A stretch of DNA of 64,000 nucleotides from Bubalus kerabau (lineage: Eukaryota > Chordata > Mammalia > Artiodactyla > Bovidae), in contig NC_073627.1 in the NCBI RefSeq assembly GCF_029407905.1, positions 156,121,697-156,185,696 on the forward strand, given 5' to 3'. Under the pieces are notes generated by a model. The model made no database searches. It saw only the letters and a list, made by a program, of their open reading frames with translations, and had not been told where the DNA came from. This document shows, piece after piece, positions 54,746-64,000 of this stretch. The position numbers were made by a program, and so were the translations under genes. Position 1 is the stretch's first letter. Every line of letters begins with the position of its first letter.

Positions 54746-55207
54746 GCAGGACTTGTTCACTGAAACTTGGTCTCCCCATGTCGCTCTCTCTCTCTGTCTG
54801 AGTCTCCATCTGGAGCGCGGAACCCGCCATGCTTGCTAATTATGCCTGGGCTTCTAAGATCCGACCAGGGAGGCCTCAGTGTCTCCTCTCCTTCGGGAGA
54901 ACGGAAGGACGCCTGCGGCCTACGTAAGTGGTGCAAACTTCTTGTCTTGAAGTTTTATTGGTCTCCCGCGTAAACCAAGCTACTCAGCCTCTTTTCTCAA
55001 CTGAATTTTCCTACTGAGCTATCCTCATTCTATTATTCTTTATATCCTTAATTAACGTTTAATTAAGCAGTTGTTTCCTGACCCTCGCCTGCGCCGTCTC
55101 TCCTTCGAATACCCTGGATCAGCTGGGGCCGGACCCCGACAGAAGGCAATGCCAAAGAATGCTCAAACTACCGCACAATTGCACTCATCTCACATGCTAG
55201 TAAAGTA

Positions 55208-56239
55208 ATGCTCAAAATTCTTCAAGCCAGGCTTCAGCAATATGTGAACCGTGAACTTCCTGAGGTTCAAACTGGTTTTAGAAAAGGCAGAGGAACCAGA
55301 GATCAAATTGCCAACATCCGCTGGATCATAGAAAAAGCAAGAGAGTTCCAGAAAAACATCTATTTCTGCTTTATTGACTATGCCAAAGCCTTTGACTGTG
55401 TGGATCACAATAAACTGTGGAAAATTCTGAAAGAGATGGGAATACCAGACCACCTGATCTGCCTCTTGAGAAATTTGTATGCAGGTCAGGAAGCAACAGT
55501 TAGAACTGGACATGGAACAACAGACTGCTTCCAAATAGGAAAAGGAGTTCGTCAAGGCTGTATATTGTCACCCTGTTTATTTAACTTCTATGCAGAGTAC
55601 ATCATGAGAAACGCTGGGCTGGAAGAAGCACAAGCTGGAATCAAGATTGCTGGGAGAAATATCAATAACCTCAGATATGCAGATGACACCACCTTTATGG
55701 CAGAAAGTGAAGAGGAACTCAAAAGCCTCTTGATGAAAGTGAAAGTGGAGAGTGAAAAAGTTGGCTTAAAGCTCAACATTCAGAAAACCAAGATCATGGC
55801 ATCCGGTCCCACCACTTTATGGGAAATAGATGGAGAAAGAGTGGAAACAATGTCAGACTTTATTTTTCTGGGCTCCAAAATCACTACAGATAGTGACTGC
55901 AGCCATGAAATTAAAAGACACTTACTCCTTGGAAGGAAAGTTATGACCAACCTAGATAGCATATTCAGAAGCAGAGCTATTACTTTACCAACAAAGGTCC
56001 ATATAATCAAGGCTATGGTTTTTCCTGTGGTTGTGTATGGATGTGAGAGTTGGACTGTGAAGAAGGCTGAGCACCGAAGAATTGATGCTTTTGAACTGTG
56101 GTGTTGGAGAAGACTCTTGAGAGTCCCTTGGACTGCAAGGAGATCCAACCAGTCCATTCTGAAGGAGATCAGACCTGGGATTTCTTTGGAAGGAATGATG
56201 CTAAAGCTGAAACTCCAGTACTTTGGCCACCTCATGTGA
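55208..56239 (+). pseudogene. BovB reverse transcriptase, 343-codon open segment
   Basis: Longest open frame with recognisable protein in the window. RT blocks in order: GFRKGRG at residues 23-29, FIDYAKAFD at 55-63, RQGCILSP at 115-122, and YADD at 157-160, so all three catalytic aspartates are present. The C-terminal part holds CESWTVKK and LLRVPWTARRSNQS. It ends at TGA (56237-56239) exactly where the consensus has CGA; the frame then continues with EKTLMLG to the 3' end. It cannot be a working enzyme as it stands because the EN half and RT start are missing or cut. Confidence 0.9.
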
Positions 56240-56478
56240 AGAGTTGACTCCTTGGAAAAGACTCTGATGCTGGGAAGGATTGGGGGCAGGAGGAGAAGGG
56301 GACGACAGAGGATGAGATGCCTGGATGGCATCACTGACTCGATGGACGTGAGTCTCAGTGAACTCCGGGAGTTGGTGATGGACAGGGAGGCCTGGCGTGC
56401 TGTGATTCACGGGGTCGCAAAGAGTCGGACATGACTGAGCGACTGATCTGATCTGATCTGATCTGAGAAGGGTGTTTG

Positions 56479-57367
56479 TGTTACCAAAAGTGGAGTCTGG
56501 CTGCTTGTGGCTCAAAAGCCAATAAAAAGGACAGGTTGATAGAAAGGAAAGTTTGCTTTAATTTGGATGCTGGCAACTGGAGGAAAGGCAGCTATCTACC
56601 CAAAAGCTGACCCTCTGTACCCCATCTACCTGCCCTGCTGACAAGCAGTGGCTAAAAGCTTTTATAGATAGAGAGAGGGGGCTACATGCAGAAACAGCAC
56701 AGTCAGTTCTGATAATCATCTTGAAATTGGTCATGCTGTGGTCTGACCAGCATCATTTTGATTGTTTTAGGTACAGTTAACCTTCAATCCCAAGATTAAT
56801 TTATTTCCATTTCTTGAGGCCTCTCGGCATTGTGGCAGCTTATGTCATGGCTACAGTCTGGTCATCATGTAGTTAACTTCTTCCAGCTGGTGAGGGTTTC
56901 AGTATCTACAAGACAGCTCACAGGATATGGCTCAGAAAATTATCTATAGCCCTTGAGAAGGAATTAAGTGTCCTTGACTATGCTTGCATGTGTGTGTGCT
57001 AAGTAGCTTCAGTCGTGTCTGACTATTTGTGACCCCACAGACTGTAGCCCGCCAGGCTCCTCTGTCCATGAGATTCTCCAGGAGACAATACTGGAATGGG
57101 TTGCCATGCCCTCCTCCAGGGGATCTTCCTGATTCTGTGATCGAACCCTTGTCTCAAGTCTCCTGCTTTGGCTGTTGGATTCTTTACCACTAGCAGCACT
57201 TGGGAAGCCCTTGACTATGCTTATTTGATTTTCTTTGACTGTTTTCCTTTGTTTTTGCATATTCTCATTTCTCTGACTGAAGTATTTTTTCACTAAAATT
57301 TGAGACGAAAGGCAGAGAGAGGACGTAGAGTAGAGGGGCAAGGTCCATAGAATCCTCCTCTGTTTCA
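56479..57367 (-). mobile_element. solo LTR of the recurring family (copy F), split by a SINE
   Basis: Starts TGTTACCAAAAG like copy C and ends TTTCA; about 650 bp without the SINE, close to the 667 bp of copy C. It abuts the tail of the BovB. Shared blocks include CAAAAGCCAATAAA, GCTTTTATAGATAG, ACAGCTCACAGGATATGGCTC. Minus orientation. Confidence 0.78.
56986..57208 (-). mobile_element. Bov-tA SINE
   Basis: Exact 14-bp direct repeat CCTTGACTATGCTT at 56972-56985 and 57209-57222; inserted in the LTR. Confidence 0.96.
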
Positions 57368-57397
57368 CTTGGAAAGGTTGTAAAAATATGGAAACTT

Positions 57398-57715
57398 AGA
57401 CTTCCCTGGTGGCCCAGTGGTTAAGAATTCACTTGCCAAAGCAAGGAACATGAGTTCAATCCCTGGTCCTGGAAGATTCCGCATGCCATGGGGCAACTAA
57501 GCCCGTGTGCCACAACTATTGAGCCTGCACTGTAGAGCCTGAGTGTGCAACTATGTGGAGCCTGAGTGTGTAACTACTGCAGGCCTGCATGCCTTAGGGC
57601 CTGTGCTCTGCAACAAGAGAAGTCACTGCAATGAGAAGCCTGGGCGCTACAACTGGAGAATGCCCTCCTGCAACAACGAAGACCCAGCACAGCCAAAAAA
57701 AAGTTAAAAGCAAAT
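57398..57715 (+). mobile_element. CHR-type SINE, long form
   Basis: ACTTCCCTGGTGGCCCAGTGG head, CAACTAAGCCCGTGTGCC, repeated GAGCCTGAGTGTG units, and ACGAAGACCCAGCACAGCC before the A-rich tail. Confidence 0.93.
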
Positions 57716-58050
57716 TTTTTTTTGAAAAAGGAAAATTTTTTTATATGAAGCAGTTTTGGGCAAGGGAGCTATTAGCAAAAGAAAAGGATTATTTTTAGGC
57801 CAGGACATTTTCTTGACAGATTTACTTATTGGTGCTGATTAGAAAATTCCAAACTGGTTGATTATGATTACATTTCTGGGAGAGGCTAAAACTGCAATTA
57901 GGTCAGGTATTAAATCTAGGTTTGGTATCATGAGTATAAGTGATGAGTTTTAGTATAAGCGATGCCATTTTGGGACATGGTTTTCTTTTCAACAATTCAG
58001 AGGAAAAGGAACATTGAGAAAATGTTAACTTAACGGGAAGCAAACATAAA
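57716..58050. other. unassigned, possibly an LTR remnant
   Basis: Text such as GGAGAGGCTAAAACTGCAAT has an LTR flavour, but no ends or signals were found. Confidence 0.3.
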
Positions 58051-58052
58051 AC

Positions 58053-58319
58053 TGCTACCGCTAAGTCGCTTCAGTCGTGTCCGACTCTGTGCAACCCCAC
58101 AGATGGCAGCCCACCAGGCTCCCCCGTCCCTGGGATTCTCCAGGCAAGAACACTGGAGTGGGTTGCCATTTCCTTCTCCAATGCATGAAAGTGAAAAGTA
58201 AAAGTGAAGTCGCTCAGTCGTGTCCGACTCTTAGCGACCCCATGGACTGCAGCCTTCCAGGCTCCTCCATCCATGGGATTTTCCAGGCAAGAGTTCTGGA
58301 GTGGGGTGCCATTGCCTTC
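58053..58319 (-). mobile_element. Bov-A2 SINE (dimer)
   Basis: Two monomers joined by the linker AATGCATGAAAGTGAAAAG, minus strand. Confidence 0.93.
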
Positions 58320-58329
58320 AGATGAAATA

Positions 58330-59165
58330 AGTAAATACATCTATAATCCAATAAATGATATCCAATACAAAGAAATAGTTTATTTGGAATAGCATAAAAC
58401 AACTGATATCTAAGACTTATAAGACAGACACCCAAGACATAATCAAGAAATGTTGACAGTGATATGTAACTGTGAAATAGTAGCGAAAAGAGATTATGGT
58501 ATAGCAGTATGAATATAAGATAAATTAAACTTTGAAAAAAAAAATTTAAGTATTAAAAAGGGTCCTGATTGATGGTAAAAGAATAATTATCAGGAAGATA
58601 TAGCAATTTTAAAAGAACGAGATCTATGTTGACCTAAAACAAAGAGACTCTCAGGTTTTTTCTTCAGCAAAAAAAATGGTTTATTTGGAATCCGCAAAGA
58701 ATTGCACTTGGGGGTCTGCCACCATGGGAAGCAATGTGGAAGTCTTCAAGCAACAAGAAGACTCTTTTAAAGAGGGGGAAAGGAAGTTAAGAGGGCCATA
58801 GTAAAACAAGAATCCATTGGAGGAACTGAGAGTATGGTGCTTTTCCATCGGCTGAATTGACAGTCTCTCATTGGCTGAGGTCTTGCCAGGCTAGAAGGCA
58901 AAGTCTTCCTCCCAGGCTCTCCTATCATTGTGGGGTGTGAGCGCTCCCCCTGCTGGTCTCCTGACTCTTGTTTCAGTTGAGGTTTCTCTTTATTAATTTT
59001 TATATTTAAAGACTTTTCTTCGACATAATATAAAGCAAAAATCTCCAAGGATAGGGGCTGATTTTAACACATCTCTTCCAGAAATGAACAGATCAGTCAG
59101 ACAAATATTTAGTAAAGATATGAAATATTTGAAACAAACAAAAAAAAAACCCTGGAAATAAAATA
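58330..59165 (+). mobile_element. old L1 ORF2 fragment, split by an LTR
   Basis: GAGATTATGGTATAGCAGTATG, GGAAGATATAGCAATTTTAAA before the LTR and ACACATCTCTTCCAGAAATG, AGATCAGTCAGACAAATATTT after it follow the L1 ORF2 order. No open frame. Confidence 0.7.
58625..59043 (-). mobile_element. LTR remnant of another family
   Basis: Placed between two L1 pieces. ATGGTTTATTTGGAATCCGC suggests a minus-strand polyadenylation signal; CCATCGGCTGAATTGACAGT and CTCCCCCTGCTGGTCTCCTG are not shared with copies A-F. Confidence 0.5.
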
Positions 59166-59194
59166 AAGCACATTCTCAGGACCCTGTGCCAAAT

Positions 59195-59400
59195 GAATAA
59201 TAATAACTGCTAACATTTGTGAAGTGTTTACCATGTACCCAGCAGTGATCTGAGTGCTGTAAATGACTAACTCTTGCTAATTTAGGACACGAGGAAACTG
59301 AGGCAGAGAGGAACTGAGTAACTGACCCAGGATTACTCAGCCATTAAGAGGCACAGCTGGATCCGAGCTTACCTGAAGCCGGATCCCATGCTCTTCTCTA
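59195..59400 (-). mobile_element. MIR SINE
   Basis: CTAACATTTGTGAAGTGTTTAC, ACGAGGAAACTGAGGCAGAG and GCCATTAAGAGGCACAGCTGG follow the MIR consensus in reverse. Confidence 0.88.
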
Positions 59401-59404
59401 CTTG

Positions 59405-59635
59405 ACAAGAGTTTGGAAAACTTTTACTACAAAAGGCCAGATAGTTAATATTTGGGTTCTCCTGGCCACAAAGTCTGTATCATAACTATTCAACTGTGCA
59501 GCCATACTGCAAAAGAGGAAATTTGTAAATAAGGTGCAGGATCATATTGCAGTAGACCTTTATTTACAAGATCCAGGCAAGTGACTATACTTAGGCTATT
59601 GGCTGTAGTCCACCAAGTACTGTATTAAACTCTAT
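59405..59635 (+). mobile_element. old DNA-transposon-like repeat
   Basis: AAAGGCCAGATAGTTAATATT, CTATTCAACTGTGCAGCC and CTTTATTTACAAGATCCAGGC follow a common mammalian hAT-type repeat as I recall it. Confidence 0.6.
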
Positions 59636-59749
59636 TGTGTTTGCACTGTTTTTGGCTTATGTAGAAGTGCTGTGAAAACTGGGAGCATGTGGGGCCACAG
59701 GGAAGGACAAACATCACCACATTCCTAGACCACAACCTAACATTGTGCT

Positions 59750-60025
59750 ATGTGTGACCACTGTGAAAGATTCCTGTATAAACCTGTGTGTATCTGCTTT
59801 CATTTCTCTTGCATGAATACCTAGAGGTGAAATTGCTGGGTCACATGGTAGATGCATGTTACACTTCTTAATCAAATGCCAAGCTGTTTTCACAAGTGGC
59901 TATCCCATTTCACATCTCACCAGCAGCAGCGTGTGAGAGTTCCAATAACTCCACATTTTCACAAGCACTTGGTATGGTCAGTCTTTTAACTTTAGACATT
60001 TGAATAGGTGTATGGTGATGTCTTC
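59750..60025 (-). mobile_element. old L1 fragment
   Basis: GAAATTGCTGGGTCACATGG, CAAATGCCAAGCTGTTTTCAC and CACTTGGTATGGTCAGTC are reversed L1 ORF2 end / 3' UTR text. It is cut at 60026 by a BovB. Confidence 0.8.
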
Positions 60026-60476
60026 CTTCATGGATCACAGCCTTGTCATGGTGAAGGGGCTTGTGTAACTCAGTGAAGCTATGAGCCATGCTGTGCAGGG
60101 CTACGCAAGATGGATGGGTCACAGTGATCCACTGGAGGAGGAAATTGCAACTCACTCCAGTATTTTTGCCTGGAGAACCCCACAGACAGTACGAAAAGAC
60201 AAAAAGACATGACAATGGAAGATGAACCCCCCAGGTTGGAAGGTGTCCAATATGCTACTGGGAAAGAGCAGAGGGCAATTACAAATAGTTTTAGAAAGAA
60301 TGAAGTGGCTGGGTCAAAGCAGAAGTTGGCTGTGATGCTGATACTTGGCTGTGTCTGATGGTGAAAGTAAAGTCTGATGCTATAAAGAACAATATTGCAT
60401 AGGAACCTGGAATGTTGGGTCCATGAATCAAGGTAAATTAGAGGTGGTCAAGCAGGAGATGGCAAGACTGAACAAG

Positions 60477-60793
60477 GGCTTCCCTGATAGCTCAGTTGGT
60501 AAAGAATCCACCTGCAATGCAGGAGACCCCAGTTCAATTCCTGTGTTGGGAAGATCCGCTGAAGAAGGGATAGGCTACCCACTCCATTATTCTTGGGCTT
60601 CCTTTGTGGCTCAGCTGGTAAAGAATCTGCCTGCAATGTGAGAGACCATGTTCTATCCCTGGGTTGGGAAGATCCCCTGGAGAAGGGAAAAGGCTACCCA
60701 TTCCAGTATTCTGGCCTGAAGAATTCCATGGACTGTATAGTTCATGGGATCACAGAGTCAGACACAACAGAGCAACTTCCACTAAAACTAAAT
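60477..60793 (+). mobile_element. dimeric Bov-tA SINE inserted in BovB EN
   Basis: First unit from GGGCTTCCCTGATAGCTCAG to CCACTCCATTATTCTTG; the second starts at once with GGGCTTCCTTTGTGG (junction 60588-60602) and carries the BovB-like tail. BovB text resumes near 60800 with AGTGAACTAAAATGG. Confidence 0.92.
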
Positions 60794-61222
60794 CTTAGAA
60801 ACTAGTGAACTAAAATGGATGAGAATGGGTGAATATAATTCAGATGACCATTTATCTACTACTTTGGGCAATAATCCCTTGGAAGAAATGGAATAACCCT
60901 CATAGTCAACAAAAGAGTCCAAAATGCAGTATTTGGGTGCAATCTCAAAAATGACAGAATGATCTCAGTTCATTTCCAAGGCAAACCATTCAACATCACA
61001 GTAATCCAAGTCTATGCCCCAACCACTGCTGATGCTGAAGAAGCTGAAGTTGAACAGTTCTATGAAGACCTATAAGACCTTCTAGAACTAACACCAAAAA
61101 AAGATATCCTTTTCATCATAGGAGATTGGAATGAAAAGTAGGAAGCCAAGAGATACCCAAAATAACAGGCAAGTATGACCTTAGAGTACAAAATGAAGAG
61201 GGAAAAGGTTAACAGAGTTTTG

Positions 61223-61247
61223 TCAAACAAACAAACAAACAAACAAC
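61223..61247 (+). repeat. CAAA microsatellite inside BovB
   Basis: Five to six CAAA units. Confidence 0.9.
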
Positions 61248-63380
61248 CCACAAACACACTTTTCCAACAACCCAAGAGATGACTTTTCACATACACATCA
61301 CCAGATGGTCAATACTGAAATCAGATTGATTATATTCTTTGCAACTGAAGATGGAGAAGCTCTATACAGTCAGCAAAAACAAGACCTGGAGCTGACTGTG
61401 GCTCAGATCATGGGCTCCTTATTGAAAATTTCAGGCTTAAATAGAAGAAAGCAGGGGAAATCATTAGGTTATTCAGGTATAACCTAAATCAAATACCTAT
61501 GATTATACAGTGGAAGTGACAAATAGATTCAAGGGATTAGATCTGGTAGACAGAGTGCCTGAAGGTGGATGGAGGATTGTTACATTGTACAGGAGGTAGT
61601 GACCAAAACCATTCCAAAGAAAAAGAAATACAAGAGGTAAAGTGGTTGTCTGAGGAATCTTTACAAAAAACAGGAAAGAAGAGAAGCAAAAAAGCAAGGG
61701 AGAAAGGGAAAGGTACATCAAACTGAATGCTGAGTTCCAGAGAATAGCAAGAAAGAGAAAAGAAATCCTTCTTAAATGAACAATACAAAGAAATAGAGGA
61801 GAACAATAGAATGGGAAAGACTAGGATCTTTCTTCAAGAAAATTGGAGATATCAAGGGAACTTTTCATACAAGGTTGGGCATGAAAAAGGACAGAAACTA
61901 TAAGAACCTAACAGAAGCAGAAGAGATTAAGAAAAGATGGTGAGAATACACAGAAGAACCATACAAGAAAGGTCTTAATGACCCAGATAACCACAATGGT
62001 GTGGTTATCTAGAGCTGAATATCCTGGAGTGTGAGGTCAGGTGGACCTTAAGAAATATTACTACAAACAAAGCTAGTGGAGGTGATGGAATTCCAGCTGA
62101 GCTATTTCAAAACCTAAGGGATGATGCTATTAAAGTGCTGCACTCAATATGTCAGCAAATTTGAAAAACTCAGCAGTGGCCACAGGACTGGAAAAGGTCA
62201 CTTTTTATCCGAATCTCAAAGAAGAGCAATGCCAGAGAATGATCAAACTACCACACAATTGTACTCATTTCACATGCTAGCAAGGTAATGCTCAAAATCC
62301 TTCAAGCTAGGCTTCAACAGTATATGAACCAAGAAATTCTACGTGTACAAGCTGGGTTTAGAAAAGGCAGATGAACCAGAGATCAAATTGCCAACATCCG
62401 TTGGGTCATGGAGAAAGCAAGGGAATTCCAGAAAAGCCTCTACTTCTGCTTCACAGTCTTTGACTGTGTGGATCACAACAAACTATGGAAAATTCCTAAA
62501 GAGATGGGACTACTAGACTATCTTACCTGCGTCCTCAGAGACCTGTATGTAGGTCAAGAAGCAACAGTTAGAGCTGGGCATGGAATAACAGACTGGTTTC
62601 AAATTGGGAAAGGAGTATGTCAAGGCTATATATTGTCACCTTGCTTATTTAACTTATATGCAGAGTACATCATGCAAAATGCTGGGCTGGATAAAGCTCA
62701 GGCTGAAATCAAGATTGCTGAGACATATCAATAATCTCAAGTATGCAGATGACACCATATTAATGTCAGAAAGCGAGGAAGAACTAAAGAGCCTCTTGGT
62801 GAAGGTGAAAGAGGAGAGTGAAAAAGCTGGCTTAAAACTCGATGTTCAAGATCATGGCATCCAATCCCATCATTTCATGGCAAATAGATGGGGAAACAAT
62901 GGAAACAGTGACAGACTTTATTTTCTTGGGCTCCAAAATCACTGCAGATGAAGACTGCAGCCATGAAATTAAAAGATGCATGCTCCTTGGAAGAAAAGCT
63001 ATGACAAACCTAGATAGCCTATTAAAAGAAAGAGACATCACTTTGCCAACAAAGGGCTGTATAGTCAAAGCTATGGTTTTTCCAGTAGTCATATACGGAC
63101 ATGAGAGTTGAACCTTAAACCAGGCTTTATACCATAAAGAGTGCCAAAGAACTGATGCTTTAGAACTGTGGTTCTGGAAAAGATTCTTGAGTGTCCCTTG
63201 GACAGCAAGGAGATCAAACCAGTCAATCCTAAAGGAAATCAGTCCTGAATATTCATTGGAAGGACTGATGCTGAAGCTGAAGGTCCAATAATTTGGCCAC
63301 CTGATGCAAACAGCCAACTCATTGGAAAAAGACCCTGATGCTGGGAAAGATTGAAGACAGGAGGAGAAGGGGATGACAGA

Positions 63381-64000
63381 TACTGTGGCCACTACTGAGT
63401 GTTCCAAATTTGCTGGCATATAGAGTGAAGCACTTTAATAGCACTGTTGTAGGAAGGGGACCCCTTCCAGAGCCCAAAACTGGGCTCTTGTCTAACACTT
63501 GGAAATGAATTGCCCAAGGAGACACATGTGTTGACAAAGCAAGAGATTTTATTGGGAAAGGGCACCTGGGTGGAAAACAGTAGGGTAAGGGAACCCAGGA
63601 GAACAGCTCTGCCATGTGGCTTGTAGTCTCGGTTTTATGGTAATGGGATTAGTTTCTGGGTTGTCTTCAGCCAATCATTCTGACTTAGAGTCCTTCCTGG
63701 TGGTGCACGCCTTGTTCAGCCAAGATGGATGCCAGAGAGAAGGATTCTGGGAGATGGTCAGACATGTGGTGTCTCCTTTTGACCTTTCCCAAACTCTTCC
63801 AGTTGGTGGTGGGTTATTAGTTCCGTGTTCCTTACCGGGACCTCCTGTCATAAAACAACTCATGCAAATGGTTACTATGGTGCCTGGCCAGGGTGGGCGC
63901 TTTCAATCAGTGTGCTTCCCCTAACAGCATAATTTTTTAGTATTTGAAATAGCTCAGCTGGAATTCCATCACCTCTACTAGCTTTGTTTGTAGTAATGCT
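63381..64000 (-). mobile_element. BovB RT-start fragment, opposite strand, split by an LTR
   Basis: 63381-63444 (CTGTGGCCACTACTGAGTG, CAAATTTGCTGGCATATAGAG) and 63927-64000 (TTTGAAATAGCTCAGCTGGA, CTCTACTAGCTTTGTTTGTAG) are the reverse complement of the BovB RT-start region and continue beyond the window. Its 3' part is missing at the junction with the plus-strand BovB. Confidence 0.92.
63445..63926 (-). mobile_element. LTR, probably class II
   Basis: Begins TGTTGTAGGAAGG and ends CCCCTAACA. GATTTTATTGGGAAAGG suggests a polyadenylation signal on the minus strand. A short imperfect target match (GCAC / GCAT) flanks it. Solo LTR, 482 bp, not obviously related to copies A-F or to the LTR at 53838. 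Confidence 0.65.

Larger units (their letters stand above)
53838..55141 (+). mobile_element. class II (ERVK / betaretrovirus-like) solo LTR
   Basis: Begins TGCCGGGAGCC and ends CCCCGACA (TG...CA). Exact 6-bp target duplication GAAGGC at 53832-53837 and 55142-55147, the length usual for class II elements. TATA-like GGTATAAAAAC lies near 54717 and AATAAA near 54739, giving plus orientation with U3 before and R-U5 after. The CpG content is higher than in the surroundings, which suggests a fairly recent insertion. No retroviral interior remains. It resembles the bovine BTLTR1 group as I recall it. A 98-bp BovB fragment is inserted at its start. Confidence 0.88.
52847..56465 (+). mobile_element. 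BovB, 2.3 kb of element, split by an ERVK-type solo LTR
   Basis: Element pieces 52847-53837 and 55142-56465. It starts at the end of EN (CAAACACCCTCTTCCAACAAC), so about 0.9 kb of the 5' end is missing. The two pieces join exactly once the LTR and one copy of its 6-bp duplication GAAGGC are removed. The tail is a (TGATC)n run, unlike the (TGAAC)n tails of the other copies here. It is among the best preserved copies. Confidence 0.96.
60380..63111 (+). pseudogene. BovB EN-RT coding relic, heavily broken
   Basis: EN start (GTWNVGSMNQGKL) near 60405-60450, EN core near 60990-61140 with a TAA at about 61073, linker near 61440-61560, RT start near 62080-62110. In RT the FIDYAKAFD block is damaged: a deletion leaves FCFTVFDCVD near 62445-62470, removing the first catalytic aspartate context. 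QGYILSP stands near 62620 and YADD near 62745 in another frame. Not functional. Confidence 0.88.
60026..63380 (+). mobile_element. BovB, nearly complete 5' end, 3' end lost
   Basis: Begins near CATGGATCACAGCCTTGTCATGG, close to the 5' end of BovB, and continues through EN, linker and RT to 63380, where it stops abruptly before the last ~180 bp. A dimeric SINE interrupts EN at 60477-60793. Total BovB sequence is about 3.0 kb. A CAAA microsatellite (61223-61247) replaces part of the EN-end text. It is the only copy here with the 5' terminal region on the plus strand. Confidence 0.93.

Noticed and set aside
53838..55141. Possible complete provirus
   Set aside because: Only one LTR with a duplication on each side and no interior sequence; it is a solo LTR.

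Overview
The window is ruminant nuclear DNA, almost certainly from a bovid. This follows from three repeat classes: many copies of the RTE-type LINE BovB, many SINEs of the Bov-tA / Bov-A2 type (whose bodies derive from BovB), and the cetartiodactyl tRNA-derived CHR-type SINEs, plus a bovine-type L1 3' end near 7.25-7.5 kb. I found no protein-coding gene of the host, no functional RNA gene, no CRISPR array and no prokaryotic-style operon. Every open frame with recognisable protein similarity is a LINE relic; the remaining open frames are SINE translations, low-complexity translations or chance. Family names come from memory of consensus sequences, not a database search, and the species cannot be fixed from this window.

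Layout. 1-7.6 kb: a minus-strand BovB entering from the left edge, a short plus-strand BovB, an unusual CHR SINE carrying an inverted patch, then an ancient repeat split by a SINE, a minus BovB and another SINE, ending in a young L1 3' end. 7.8-12 kb: mostly sequence I cannot assign. 12.3-13.8 kb: an LTR broken by two BovB insertions. 14-19.6 kb: SINEs, including a trimeric Bov-A2, a short BovB and a long pyrimidine tract. 20-23.1 kb: a 2.5 kb BovB inside an LTR. 23.5-30.5 kb: MER5-like, MIR, an old L1 split by an LTR, and SINEs. 30.5-46.8 kb: sparse repeats with several LTR remnants, L2-like LINE and long unassigned stretches. 46.8-51.3 kb: an old L1 (minus strand) cut by SINEs and an LTR, then a BovB nested in a SINE. 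51.8-57.4 kb: a deep nest in which a 2.3 kb BovB is interrupted by a class II solo LTR that itself carries an antisense BovB fragment. 57.4-64 kb: SINEs, old L1, MIR, a nearly complete but broken BovB, and an abrupt junction to an opposite-strand BovB containing another LTR at the right edge.

How the parts relate. BovB is the autonomous element: it encodes an apurinic-like endonuclease and a reverse transcriptase, and the Bov-tA and Bov-A2 SINEs share its 3' end, so they are thought to use its machinery. Many SINE boundaries can be set from exact direct repeats of 9-14 bp. All BovB copies here look dead; the best frame is a 343-codon reverse transcriptase segment at 55208-56239. The most informative observations are local rearrangements inside repeats (4.4-4.9 kb, 53.8 kb, 63.38 kb), a 35-bp SINE micro-insertion with a perfect 10-bp duplication, a dimeric SINE form seen twice with the same junction, six related LTRs all on the same strand, and repeated CpG decay of one arginine codon across ten BovB copies. 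I did not find convincing evidence of a new biological system.
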